In this document: positions 26,248-34,527 of the stretch, in pieces | Numbering within the stretch: the first letter of the stretch is position 1 | Layout of the letters: every line of letters begins with the position of its first letter | Origin: Sulfuritalea sp. | GTDB taxonomy: Bacteria; Pseudomonadota; Gammaproteobacteria; Burkholderiales; Rhodocyclaceae | Reading direction: 5' to 3' | Assembly: GCA_016710465.1 (NCBI GenBank) | Contig: JADJVS010000016.1 | Span: 1,054,001 to 1,118,000 of the forward strand | Length of the DNA: 64,000 bases | Notes under the pieces: generated by a model | Told to the model about the DNA's origin: nothing | The model's input: only the letters and a program-made list of their open reading frames with translations | Databases searched by the model: none | Position numbers and translations under genes: made by a program

Positions 26248-26303
26248 AAAAGTCGGCGTTGGCGATACGGCGATTTCTCGCCGTATCGCCAACGCCGACT
26301 TTT
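26248..26303. terminator. Perfect 26-bp-arm hairpin behind hdrB
   Basis: The arms 26248-26273 and 26278-26303 are exact complements around a TTTC loop. The arms begin AAAAGTCGGC and end GCCGACTTTT, so a U run follows the stem in both directions. Likely the terminator of qmoAB-hdrCB, but the length and perfection are unusual. Its right half recurs in altered form at 27075-27103. Confidence 0.75.
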
Positions 26304-26402
26304 GCTTTGCGGGAGCCATCGAACCCACTACCCGAGTTCCCCGTTGCGGGTACTCGCGGTGATGATTACAATGCATGCATTGCAATCACCCGAGAGAACG
26401 CC

Positions 26403-26648
26403 ATGGCCAGCCTGACCATCCGCAATTTCGACGACGAACTCAAGGCTCGCTTGCGCCTGCAGGCAGCGCAGCATGGCTGGTCGATGGAGCAGGAAGCACG
26501 CGAAATTTTGCGCCGGGCGGTTCAGGCCCCCTCGTCCGGCCCCGGTTTCGCCCAGACGATTCACCGGCGCTTCGCCGCCCTGGACGTGCAGGATCTGCCC
26601 GTCCCGAAGCGCCGCACCGCACGCTTGCCCGCGACACCCAAGGACTGA
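26403..26648 (+). CDS. FitA-type antitoxin
   Basis: 81 residues. The N-terminal ~45 residues are a ribbon-helix-helix domain ('MASLTIRNFDDELKARLRLQ') with 'SMEQEAREILRRAV', as in FitA/StbC antitoxins. The C-terminal part is the flexible toxin-neutralising tail. The toxin gene starts two bases after the stop. RHH antitoxins usually repress their own promoter; the 99-base gap upstream, behind the hairpin, is the place for an operator. Confidence 0.88.
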   Translation: MASLTIRNFDDELKARLRLQAAQHGWSMEQEAREILRRAVQAPSSGPGFAQTIHRRFAALDVQDLPVPKRRTARLPATPKD

Positions 26649-26650
26649 GC

Positions 26651-27076
26651 ATGGCCGGCATCCTGCTCGATACCAATGTCCTTTCCGAACTGATGCGGGC
26701 ACAACCCGCTCCGGAGGTGCTGGACTGGTTTGCGCGACAGCAAGCTGCCTCGTTCTTCGTTTGTGCCATCACCCGCGCCGAGATACTGCTCGGGATTGCG
26801 CTGCTTCCCGCCGGCAAGCGCCGTGACAAGCTCGCGGAGACCGCGGAGCAAATGTTTGCCGAGGACTTTGCCGGACGCTGCCTGCCATTCGACGATGCCT
26901 GCGCGACGGAATACGCCGTCTGCGTGGCTGCCCGAACTCATCAAGGGCGCGCTATTTCGACCGAGGATGCCCAGATCGCTTCAGTGGCAGTCGTTCATGG
27001 CCTGTCGCTGGCAACCCGCAACGATAAGGACTTCAAGGGAATCCAGGGGCTGACCGTACTCAACCCCTGGGCGTGA
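26651..27076 (+). CDS. FitB/VapC-type PIN-domain toxin
   Basis: 141 residues. PIN-domain acidic residues are all present: Asp7 in 'LLDTNVLSE', Glu in 'ITRAEILLGI', Asp in 'STEDAQIAS' and Asp in 'ATRNDKDF'. Such toxins are RNases held inactive by their antitoxin. The catalytic set looks complete, so it is presumably functional. The gene overlaps at its stop with a repeat related to the hairpin in front of the pair. Confidence 0.9.
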   Translation: MAGILLDTNVLSELMRAQPAPEVLDWFARQQAASFFVCAITRAEILLGIALLPAGKRRDKLAETAEQMFAEDFAGRCLPFDDACATEYAVCVAARTHQGRAISTEDAQIASVAVVHGLSLATRNDKDFKGIQGLTVLNPWA

Positions 27077-27103
27077 TTTCTCGCCGTGGCGCCTGCGCCG
27101 ACT
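27075..27103 (+). repeat. Partial copy of the hairpin's right half
   Basis: It begins with the loop and stem sequence gatttctcgccgt and ends cgccgact, matching 26272-26300 at 25 of 29 positions. The two copies flank the toxin-antitoxin genes in direct orientation. Confidence 0.6.
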
Positions 27104-27107
27104 GTCT

Positions 27108-28004
27108 TCAGTCGAAGCCTTCGTCTGCCCCGTCGGATTCCGTTTCCAGCGCCCGCTTCTTCGCCGCCTCGCGTTCCTCGATCAGGCGCTTCTCCTGCAC
27201 CTTGACCAGGCGCTCCTGCGCCGCTTCGGCATTCAGCGCAATGCTTTCCTCGCCGAACAGCACCTGGCGCAGGAAGCGGAAGGCGAACTGAAGCAGCGCG
27301 GCGTCATCGGTGGCGAACGATTCCCGCTCCTCCGCCTTCAAATCGAACAGCTTGGCGAAGGAGTCGGCGAAGACGAATTCGCGGAAGCGGTCGATGTCGT
27401 AACAGGCCATGAAGAACAACTGCCGGCTGCGCAGGCTGGGCTTGCCAATGGTCGGCCCGGAGGACTTCTTCTTCAGCACCAGTTGGCGCCAGCCGCGCGC
27501 CAGATCGTCGTACTCGACGAGGCCCTGCTCCTTGCGATAGTCGGCGATGGTGATACGGCGATTGACCTCGTGGCCCTTGCAGTGGTCTTCCTTGACGATG
27601 GCGTAGGAATCGCGGTCGACGTATTCGTCCTGCTTGCGCATCGACAGCAGCGCCACCGGATAGTAGCGGCAGGCCGTCGGCCGGTCGGCATAAATATCGC
27701 AGCCTTCGGGCCTCATGAAGCGGCAGGCGCTGCCCCCTTCGACCGGACGGAACTTGATGCCGGCGATGCCGTCCTTTTCCATCTCGTAGGGCACCGTGTA
27801 GTCCTTGAGGAACTCGGTGGAGGTGATGCCCAGGCGCGTCTTCATGCGCAGCACGTCGTAGGGCGTGAGCGAGATGTCGATGTTGGAGCAGCAGGCGTTC
27901 CAGCAGCCTATGCCTTTATGGCAGGAAAATTCTATGGTGTGCGACTCCGACACCATGGTCGGCACGACCGGGCTATTGGGAAACGGAATATCGGGCTGGG
28001 ACAT
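27108..28004 (-). CDS. YkgJ-family cysteine-cluster protein
   Basis: 298 residues. The cysteines 'FSCHKGIGCWNACC' near the N terminus, with 'CRFMRPEGCDIYADRPTACRYYP' about 60 residues later (partly quoted as C-x8-C and C-x9-C spacing), form the zinc- or iron-chelating cluster of UPF0153/YkgJ proteins. The C terminus is charged and helical ('AAQERLVKVQEKRLIEEREA'). Function is unknown. It is the gene upstream of no sulfur gene but downstream of aprA on the same strand, 90 bases away with a terminator between. The ATG at 28004 lies directly beside a heptanucleotide repeat, with no Shine-Dalgarno sequence visible. Confidence 0.75.
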   Translation of the reverse strand: MSQPDIPFPNSPVVPTMVSESHTIEFSCHKGIGCWNACCSNIDISLTPYDVLRMKTRLGITSTEFLKDYTVPYEMEKDGIAGIKFRPVEGGSACRFMRPEGCDIYADRPTACRYYPVALLSMRKQDEYVDRDSYAIVKEDHCKGHEVNRRITIADYRKEQGLVEYDDLARGWRQLVLKKKSSGPTIGKPSLRSRQLFFMACYDIDRFREFVFADSFAKLFDLKAEERESFATDDAALLQFAFRFLRQVLFGEESIALNAEAAQERLVKVQEKRLIEEREAAKKRALETESDGADEGFD

Positions 28005-28005
28005 G

Positions 28006-28037
28006 TCAGGGATCAGGGGTCAGGAATCAGGGATCAG
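28006..28037. repeat. Heptanucleotide tandem repeat
   Basis: Four units of TCAGGGA, TCAGGGG, TCAGGAA and TCAGGGA, then a partial TCAG. It sits immediately in front of the YkgJ-family start codon, where a ribosome site is expected. Confidence 0.7.
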
Positions 28038-28044
28038 AAAAGAA

Positions 28045-28076
28045 ACAGGCCGGGAGCCTTGCGGCTTCCGGCCTGT
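28045..28076 (-). terminator. Terminator of aprA
   Basis: ACAGGCCGGGAGCC pairs with GGCTTCCGGCCTGT (one G-U pair) around a 4-base loop. On the minus strand it is followed by TTTCTTTT. It lies 18 bases after the aprA stop. Confidence 0.85.
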
Positions 28077-28094
28077 ATGTTACAGCCTGGCCGC

Positions 28095-30122
28095 TTAGTG
28101 CGGCGCGGCGGCCTTGAACAGCTTCGACTTGTCGACCAGATCGACGTGCTTGCGCTTGAAGCAGGTCCACTTCTTGGTGTTCTTGTCGTAGATCGAATTC
28201 ACGAAGCAGTGCCAGTTCTTCTCGTCGACGAAGTTCTTGTCGGTGCGATAGTAGAAACCGGGGTAACGGCTCTCTTCGCGGAACTGGATGTGCTTCATGT
28301 GGGCTTCGGCCGTCAGGATGCGATGGTAGTTCTCCCAGGCGCGCAGCAGCTCGTGCAGGTCCTTGGCACGCAGCTTCTGCGAGTCTTCCTTCAGCATCTC
28401 CAGCTTCTCTTCGGCAACGGCGAGCATCTTGTCGTTGGTGTTGTAGTAGGTGGCGACACCGGCAACGTACTCGTCCATGATCTTCTGCAAGCGCATCTGC
28501 AGCATCTTGGGCGTGATGTAGTTGGGGTTGACGTCGATCGCGGTGCTGTAGTCCTTGAACTCGAGGAAGGTACGCACCGGCTGGTAAATCTGGGCCACGA
28601 GGTCCTCGGGGGAGGTATCGAGCTCAACCTTCCAGTCGGCGTTGTCCAGCGCGTACTTGACCATGGCCTTGGCGGCCAGGCGGCCTTCGGTGTGCGAACC
28701 GGAAGAGAACTTGTGGCCCGAGGCGCCCACGCCGTCGCCAGCGGTGAACAGACCCTTGACCGTGGTCATCGAGCGGTAGCCCCAGTTCCAGCCCTTCGGC
28801 AGGTGCGCGGGAACGCCGTCGTACTCTTCCGTGGTCGGCGCGCCGACGTCGGTCGGGCCGGACACCCAGATGCCGCAGCAGCCGGAGTGCGAACCGAGCA
28901 GGTAGGGCTCGGTCGGCATCAGTTCGGAGTTCTTCTCGCGCGGATCGACGTTCTCGCCGACCCAGATGCCGCACTGGCCGATACACATGTCGAGGAAGTC
29001 CTCCCAGGCCTCGGCTTCGAGGTGCTTGACTTCCTTCGGCGTCAGGGTCTCGGCCAGCTTGGCCAGGGCGGTGACGGTGTCCATGTAGATCGGGCCGCGA
29101 CCTTCCTTCATTTCCTTCAGCATCAGGTGGTTGCGCAGGCAGGAGGCGGGAACGGCGGCCTGCCCGTAGGGCGGGTAGTCGTTCAGCATTTCCTTGTTCT
29201 TGACCATGTAGTCTTCGCCGTAGGCGTTGGTGGCCTTGGCCTTGAACAACAGGAACCAGGCACCGACCGGGCCGTAGCCGTCCTTGAAGCGGGCGGGCAC
29301 GAAGCGGTTTTCCATCATGGTCATCTCGGCGCCGGCCTCCGCCGCCATGGCGTAGGTCGAACCGGCATTCCATACGGGATACCAGGCGCGGCCGGAGCCT
29401 TCGCCCACCGAACGCGGACGGAACAGGTTCACGCAACCGCCGGCGGCCAGCATCACGGCCTTGGCCTTGTACACATAGACCTTGTTTTCGCGCACGGAGA
29501 AACCGACCGCGCCGGCAACACGCGACGGATCGTTCTTGTCATTGACCAGCTTGACGATGAACACGCGCTCCTGGATGCGATCCAGGCCCAGCGCCTTCTT
29601 CGCGGCTTCGGCGACGATCCACTTGTAGGATTCGCCGTTGATCATGATCTGCCACTTGCCCGAACGCACCGGCTGGCCGCCGTCCTTCAGGGCCGGCAGG
29701 CCCTCCTTCAGCGCTTCGGCGCCATCGTGACGGACACCTTCGGCGTCGGTCTTCCAGATCGGCAGGCCCCACTCCTCGAACAGGTGCACGGAGTCATCGA
29801 CGTTGCGGCCCAGGTCGTAGGCCAGGTCGTCGCGGGTGATGCCCATCAGGTCGTTGGAGACCATGCGCGCGTAGTCGGCCGGGTCCTGCTTGTCGCCGAT
29901 GTAGGTGTTGATCGCCGAGAGGCCCTGGGCCACGGCGCCGGAGCGGTCCATGGCGGCCTTGTCCACCAGCTTGATCTTGAGCTCCTTGCCCGTCTCGGCC
30001 TTGACGGCCTCGGCCCAGCGCATCATTTCGTATGCCGTGCCGCAGCAGGCCATGCCGCCGCCGATCAGCAGGATGTCCAGTTCTTCCTGGACGACTTCGG
30101 GTGCTTCGAATGTTCCAGCCAT
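28095..30122 (-). CDS. aprA: Adenylylsulfate reductase alpha subunit
   Basis: 675 residues. FAD subunit of APS reductase, which in sulfur oxidisers works in reverse to join sulfite and AMP into APS. The FAD motif is 'ILLIGGGMACCGTAYEM' near residue 15, and 'DRSGAVAQGLSAIN' is a flavin-contact segment. 'NLFRPRSVGEGSGRAWYP' and 'GVGASGHKFSSGSHTEGR' match the AprA active-site region. Order sat-aprB-aprA on one strand with qmo genes nearby matches the form associated with Qmo-type electron transfer; no aprM is present. Confidence 0.95.
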   Translation of the reverse strand: MAGTFEAPEVVQEELDILLIGGGMACCGTAYEMMRWAEAVKAETGKELKIKLVDKAAMDRSGAVAQGLSAINTYIGDKQDPADYARMVSNDLMGITRDDLAYDLGRNVDDSVHLFEEWGLPIWKTDAEGVRHDGAEALKEGLPALKDGGQPVRSGKWQIMINGESYKWIVAEAAKKALGLDRIQERVFIVKLVNDKNDPSRVAGAVGFSVRENKVYVYKAKAVMLAAGGCVNLFRPRSVGEGSGRAWYPVWNAGSTYAMAAEAGAEMTMMENRFVPARFKDGYGPVGAWFLLFKAKATNAYGEDYMVKNKEMLNDYPPYGQAAVPASCLRNHLMLKEMKEGRGPIYMDTVTALAKLAETLTPKEVKHLEAEAWEDFLDMCIGQCGIWVGENVDPREKNSELMPTEPYLLGSHSGCCGIWVSGPTDVGAPTTEEYDGVPAHLPKGWNWGYRSMTTVKGLFTAGDGVGASGHKFSSGSHTEGRLAAKAMVKYALDNADWKVELDTSPEDLVAQIYQPVRTFLEFKDYSTAIDVNPNYITPKMLQMRLQKIMDEYVAGVATYYNTNDKMLAVAEEKLEMLKEDSQKLRAKDLHELLRAWENYHRILTAEAHMKHIQFREESRYPGFYYRTDKNFVDEKNWHCFVNSIYDKNTKKWTCFKRKHVDLVDKSKLFKAAAPH

Positions 30123-30144
30123 TTTCTTGTCCTCGAATTTGCGA

Positions 30145-30618
30145 TTACTTGCGGATCAGCTCGGCGGGGTTGCCGGCGCGGAAACCACCCATGACGCCGC
30201 GCGTGAACACGCCATCGGCGGTGATCTCGGACATCTTGGGCATCGGCTTGCCGCCGTAGGGATCGATCGAACCTTCGGCCGTGGTGCGGATAGGGAACTT
30301 GAAGCGCTTCAGCGTGCCATTGCGGAACTTGATGGTCCACATGATCGAGTCCGATCCGCGCATCGGCTGCACCGAGCCGCCCAGCGGCACGATGTCGGCG
30401 TAGTGGCGGGCTTCGATGGCGCCCTGCGGGCAGATCTTGACGCAGGAGTAGCACTCCCAGCACTGCTCGGGTTCCTGGTTGAAAGCCTTCATGGCATGGC
30501 CGGTTTCGGAACCGTCCTTGTCCAGCTTCATCAGGTTGTGCGGGCAGATGTACATGCAGGCGGTCTTGTCCTGCCCCTTGCAGCCGTCGCACTTCTCGGT
30601 ACGAACAAAGGTTGGCAT
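30145..30618 (-). CDS. aprB: Adenylylsulfate reductase beta subunit
   Basis: 157 residues. Two [4Fe-4S] motifs: 'CDGCKGQDKTACMYICP' at residues 10-26 and 'CWECYSCVKICPQGAI' near residue 55. The C-terminal ~60 residues form the extension that wraps AprA. It passes electrons between the AprA flavin and the Qmo complex in the cytoplasm. It precedes aprA by 22 bases. Confidence 0.95.
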   Translation of the reverse strand: MPTFVRTEKCDGCKGQDKTACMYICPHNLMKLDKDGSETGHAMKAFNQEPEQCWECYSCVKICPQGAIEARHYADIVPLGGSVQPMRGSDSIMWTIKFRNGTLKRFKFPIRTTAEGSIDPYGGKPMPKMSEITADGVFTRGVMGGFRAGNPAELIRK

Positions 30619-30675
30619 TTGTTTTCTACTCCTTGGTTACGATGTGGTTCGTCAGAAAAATCGGTATGGCGGATT

Positions 30676-31890
30676 TCAGCGGGCGGAATGCCCGGACAGC
30701 TTGACTTCAACTTTTTCGTCTTCGGCAAGGCTGCCGTAATACTTGCGCAGCACTTCCAGCACTTCCGGACGCGAAAATTCGGCGGGAACGTCGCCGCCTT
30801 CGGAGAGCATCTTGCGCAGCTTGGTGCCGGACAGCAGCAGGCGCTTTTCTTCGGCGTGCGGACAGGTACGTGCCGAGGCCATGCCGCCGCACTGGTAGCA
30901 CCAGAATGTCCAGTCGATTTTCAGTGCCTGGGTCTCCAGCGCACCCTTGGGCAGTTCGTCGAAGATATGGTGAGCGTCGAAGGGGCCGTAGTAGCTGCCG
31001 ACGCCGGCATGGTCGCGGCCGACGATCAGGTGCGAGCAGCCGTAGTTCTGGCGGAACAGCGCATGCAGCAGGGCCTCGCGCGGGCCGGCATAACGCATGT
31101 CGAGCGGATAGCCGGCCTGGACCACGGTCTTCTTGACGAAGTAATTGTCGATCAGGGTGCCGATCGCCTCGGTGCGCACGTCGGCGGGAATGTCGCCCGG
31201 CTTGAGGTTGCCCAGCAACGAATGCACCATGACACCGTCACAGGTCTCGATCGCGACCTTGGCGAGGTATTCGTGCGAGCGGTGCATCGGGTTGCGCGTC
31301 TGGAAGGCGGCGACCTTGTTCCAGCCATAGGATTCGAACAGCGCGCGGGTTTCCTTCGGCGACATCAGCAGCGCGCCGTAGGTCTCGGGGAAGCCGCCCA
31401 GCGACAACACCTTGATCGGGCCGGCGAGGTTGATCTCACCCTGCTCCATGACCATCTTGACGCCGGGGTGCTCCAGGTCGGTGGTCTTGAATACCATGGC
31501 GCATTCGTGGGCCTTGTCGATCGCGTATTTCTCGGTCACCTTCATCGTGGCGAGGATCGAGCCGTCGTCCGGGTCAATCAGTGCCACGTCGCCGGCAACC
31601 TTGATGCCCTCGGCCGTGGCCTTGTCGGTGGACAGCGTGATCGGAATCGGCCAGAACAGGCCGGAGGCCATCTTCATGCCGTCGCAAACACCCTGCCAAT
31701 CGGCGTGGGACATGAAGCCGTCGAGCGGAGTGAAGCCGCCCTGGCCCATCATGACGATGTCACCCTTCTCGCGGGAGCTGACCGTGACCCTGGGCAGCGA
31801 CGCCGCGCGGGCCAGTTCGGCCTTGAGCGCCTCGCCCTCGAGCAACAAAGGGCGCAGACCGCCACCGCCGTGCGGGTTGACCAAAGCCAT
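30676..31890 (-). CDS. sat: Sulfate adenylyltransferase (ATP sulfurylase)
   Basis: 404 residues of the single-chain Sat type. It releases ATP and sulfate from APS and pyrophosphate in the oxidative direction, giving substrate-level phosphorylation. Motifs: '[14 protein letters not shown]' (the nucleotide-binding QTRNPxHRAHE), '[18 protein letters not shown]' (GRDHAG). A zinc-like site is seen at '[15 protein letters not shown]'. First gene of sat-aprB-aprA; the regulatory box at 31963-31983 lies 72 bases upstream. Confidence 0.95.
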   Translation of the reverse strand: MALVNPHGGGGLRPLLLEGEALKAELARAASLPRVTVSSREKGDIVMMGQGGFTPLDGFMSHADWQGVCDGMKMASGLFWPIPITLSTDKATAEGIKVAGDVALIDPDDGSILATMKVTEKYAIDKAHECAMVFKTTDLEHPGVKMVMEQGEINLAGPIKVLSLGGFPETYGALLMSPKETRALFESYGWNKVAAFQTRNPMHRSHEYLAKVAIETCDGVMVHSLLGNLKPGDIPADVRTEAIGTLIDNYFVKKTVVQAGYPLDMRYAGPREALLHALFRQNYGCSHLIVGRDHAGVGSYYGPFDAHHIFDELPKGALETQALKIDWTFWCYQCGGMASARTCPHAEEKRLLLSGTKLRKMLSEGGDVPAEFSRPEVLEVLRKYYGSLAEDEKVEVKLSGHSAR

Positions 31891-32369
31891 GCCGAGCCTC
31901 CTCAGAATATGGTTTTTCGTGAAGGCCGCAGGTTAACAAATCCCCTATACCCGCCGATGCGATTATTTCTATTTGGGGATAAGGGGATTGTTTATGGGCA
32001 GCAAGTACGCCCATTGGGCCTGCAAATCGCAGGCGCGGGCCGCGCATCGAGGCGGCGACCTTGCAATTCCCCTGGGTGAAATTCCACAAAAATTCCGATA
32101 TCTCATGCCCGTCGCGCCGAGCGTGGTGGGAACACTGCGAAATTGAACTCGCGTATCATTCACCACATTCCTAAAACAGCCTGATTTGGGCACATCTCTA
32201 CCAAACAAGCATCCAATCGGCAAGTGGCCGTGTCCTGTATTTTCGATGCCTGCCAAACCCTTGCAGCAAACCCGCGACGGAGAACGAATGGAACCGGACG
32301 TTGGCGTGCCAGCAGTATCGTTGCTGACCAGATCGCCTGTGTTTGTTTCCGCTGAAAAGCAGCCGCTCC
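31891..32369. other. 479-base divergent intergenic region (sat / glycan operon)
   Basis: No gene is seen. It holds the regulatory box described separately. An imperfect inverted pair AATCCCCT (31939-31946) and AGGGGATT (31982-31989) encloses that box. The plus-strand side, 32000-32369, presumably carries the promoter of the 16-kb glycan operon, but no clear -35/-10 pair could be assigned. Confidence 0.5.
31963..31983 (-). promoter_or_regulatory. Candidate regulatory box upstream of sat
   Basis: TTATTTCTATTT, GGG, GATAAG on the plus strand. It differs from the box at 19772-19792 only in the three central bases. It is enclosed by the AATCCCCT/AGGGGATT inverted pair. Confidence 0.5.
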
Positions 32370-33251
32370 ATGCCATTCGTTGCCAATTCACAAGACCATT
32401 CATTGGCAAATGCGCCACCGTCCACGCTCAAGATGACCCCACTGCACTTTGACGACAAGCCGCCACGAATTGTCGATAGTCTCGGGGAAATCTGGCAGCG
32501 ACGCGAACTCCTTCTCATCCTTGCGCGCCGCGATCTCGCTGTACGCTACAAGCAGACTGCGCTCGGCATCCTCTGGGTAGTGCTGCAACCGGCATTGACC
32601 ATGATCGTGTTCAGTATCATTTTTGGGCGACTTGCTGGAATACCCTCGGATGGCTTGCCGTATCCGGTTTTTGTGCTCTGCGGTCTCGTTCCCTGGCAGT
32701 TGTTTGCCTTCGCGCTCTCCCACGCCAGCAACAGCCTGATCGAAAACGAACGATTGATCACCAAAGTCTATTTCCCCCGAATACTCATTCCACTGGCAAC
32801 GACGCTCGTTGGGCTCGTAGATTTCTTCTTTGCGTTTCTCCTGCTGATGGCGGCCTGCCTAGTCTACGGCGTGCCGCTGACACTTGGAATGCTCGCCGCT
32901 CCGCTGCTGGCATTGCTCTGTTTGATGGCGGCGCTCGCTTGCGGACTCTGGCTCGCGGCACTGAACGTCGAATTTCGGGATGTTCGCTATGTCCTCCCCT
33001 TCATCGTCCAGATCGCGATGTACCTTAGCCCGGTTGCCTATCCCAGTTCGCTGGTCCCGGCGGAATGGCGATGGCTTTATGGTCTCAACCCGATGGCAGG
33101 CATCATCGACACATTCCGCTGGGCACTCATAGGTGGCGCAACTCCGGACCCGGCGATCCTGGTGCCGTCCTTCATCATTACATTTGCGGCACTGTCGCTG
33201 GCGGTCGTGTTCTTCGAACGGCGCCAGCGCTCATTCGCTGACACCTTATGA
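32370..33251 (+). CDS. wzm: ABC-2 polysaccharide export permease (Wzm)
   Basis: 293 residues from the ATG at 32370; an in-frame ATG at 32433 is an alternative. About six membrane helices follow a cytoplasmic N terminus with 'ILARRDLAVRYKQTALGILW', the usual opening of TagG/KpsM/Wzm permeases. It ends '[12 protein letters not shown]'. With the ATPase gene overlapping downstream it forms the exporter that flips a lipid-linked glycan across the inner membrane. First gene of the long glycan operon. Confidence 0.92.
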   Translation: MPFVANSQDHSLANAPPSTLKMTPLHFDDKPPRIVDSLGEIWQRRELLLILARRDLAVRYKQTALGILWVVLQPALTMIVFSIIFGRLAGIPSDGLPYPVFVLCGLVPWQLFAFALSHASNSLIENERLITKVYFPRILIPLATTLVGLVDFFFAFLLLMAACLVYGVPLTLGMLAAPLLALLCLMAALACGLWLAALNVEFRDVRYVLPFIVQIAMYLSPVAYPSSLVPAEWRWLYGLNPMAGIIDTFRWALIGGATPDPAILVPSFIITFAALSLAVVFFERRQRSFADTL

Positions 33252-34525
33252 ATGGGAGGCAATCCATCGCCCTGAGCGTCAACGGACTCGGCAAACGCTA
33301 TATGCTCGGCGCTGCGCGACCGCGCTACAGAACGCTGCGTGAAACCATCGCCGGTGCTTTCGCCGGGTCGCCGAGCGTCAATGATTCCGCCGGTTCGGAG
33401 TTCTGGGCCTTGCGCAACGTGTCCTTCGAACTGCACCGAGGCGAAGTACTCGGCGTACTTGGCAGCAATGGCGCAGGCAAGAGCACCTTGCTCAAGCTCC
33501 TGTCAAGAATCACGGCGCCCAGCGAGGGATCGGCCACCCTGTACGGCCGAATTGGTTCTTTGCTCGAAATCGGCACCGGGTTCCACCCAGAACTGAGCGG
33601 CCGGGAGAATATATTCCTGAGCGGCGCGATACTTGGCATGAAGCAAGAGGAAATAATCGCCAGGTTTGATGCCATCGTCGATTTTGCCGAGGTCGCGGCT
33701 TTCCTCGACACACCGGTCAAGAAATACAGCAGCGGCATGTACGTACGTCTGGCTTTCGCCGTTGCTGCATTTCTTGAACCGGAAATCCTGGTCGTCGACG
33801 AAGTTCTGGCGGTCGGTGACGCCGGTTTTCAGAAGAAATGTCTCGGCCGTCTGTCCGAGGTCAGCAGACGCGATGATCGGACGGTGCTATTCGTTAGCCA
33901 CAACATGAGCGCAATTCACAACCTGTGCTCGCGAGTGATTCTTCTCGACCATGGCGAGGTTGCGTTTGACGGGCCGACCCTCGATGGCATTCAACTCTAC
34001 CTCGCGGGACGCAACACCGCCTGCGCGAGCGATCTGTCCCAGGTCACGCAAGGACGCCGGGGGGATCGCGAACACTTCGAGCTGCTCCGCCTTGAAGTCC
34101 TCGACGACAACGGCCAGCCATGTCGCGTTTTTGCGATGGGCTCGGCGTTGCTGGTCCGCTTGACCCTCAGATGCAAGAAGGCGTGGCGGGAGCCACGCAT
34201 TGGTATCATGCTGACCAACCTTCTCGACGTATTGATTCACGACTTCACCTCGGCATTCGACGGCTTCTTCCCGAATTTTGAACCGGGGGACTTCTCGATT
34301 GACGTTCGGGTTGACGCCATCAAGGTGTACCCGGGAACCTATGCTCTGGGCGCGTGGGTACAGAAGGCGCTTGGCACCAATTCCGACGACCATATCCGTT
34401 CCACACTTAGCATTGAGGTCATAGACGCCAAGCAGGTCGGCGATCCGCGAGCCAGTTTTGATCGCATCAGCAAATCGAATACCGAGGTCTACCTTCCATG
34501 CCAGTGGTCAATCAGAAGACAATAG
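33248..34525 (+). CDS. wzt: ABC exporter ATPase with glycan-binding C-terminal domain (Wzt)
   Basis: 425 residues. ATPase domain: Walker A '[14 protein letters not shown]' near residue 75, signature '[11 protein letters not shown]', Walker B '[12 protein letters not shown]' and the switch His in 'LFVSHNMSA'. Residues ~250-425 are a beta-rich extension like the carbohydrate-binding domain of Wzt, which recognises the modified end of the O-antigen chain ('[14 protein letters not shown]', '[12 protein letters not shown]'). That domain predicts that a terminal cap, such as methyl or phosphonate, signals export. Overlaps wzm by four bases. Confidence 0.92.
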   Translation: MNGRQSIALSVNGLGKRYMLGAARPRYRTLRETIAGAFAGSPSVNDSAGSEFWALRNVSFELHRGEVLGVLGSNGAGKSTLLKLLSRITAPSEGSATLYGRIGSLLEIGTGFHPELSGRENIFLSGAILGMKQEEIIARFDAIVDFAEVAAFLDTPVKKYSSGMYVRLAFAVAAFLEPEILVVDEVLAVGDAGFQKKCLGRLSEVSRRDDRTVLFVSHNMSAIHNLCSRVILLDHGEVAFDGPTLDGIQLYLAGRNTACASDLSQVTQGRRGDREHFELLRLEVLDDNGQPCRVFAMGSALLVRLTLRCKKAWREPRIGIMLTNLLDVLIHDFTSAFDGFFPNFEPGDFSIDVRVDAIKVYPGTYALGAWVQKALGTNSDDHIRSTLSIEVIDAKQVGDPRASFDRISKSNTEVYLPCQWSIRRQ

Positions 34526-34527
34526 TC

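Noticed and set aside
26251..26303. Hairpin behind hdrB as part of a coding sequence
   Set aside because: A frame runs through it, but it is an out-of-frame extension over hdrB; the perfect palindrome and T runs fit a terminator.
28006..28037. Possible start of a CRISPR-like array
   Set aside because: Units are only seven bases and directly adjoining, with no spacers; it is a simple tandem repeat.
27483..30194. Plus-strand frame of about 900 codons
   Set aside because: Antisense to aprA and the YkgJ-family gene; no recognisable protein.
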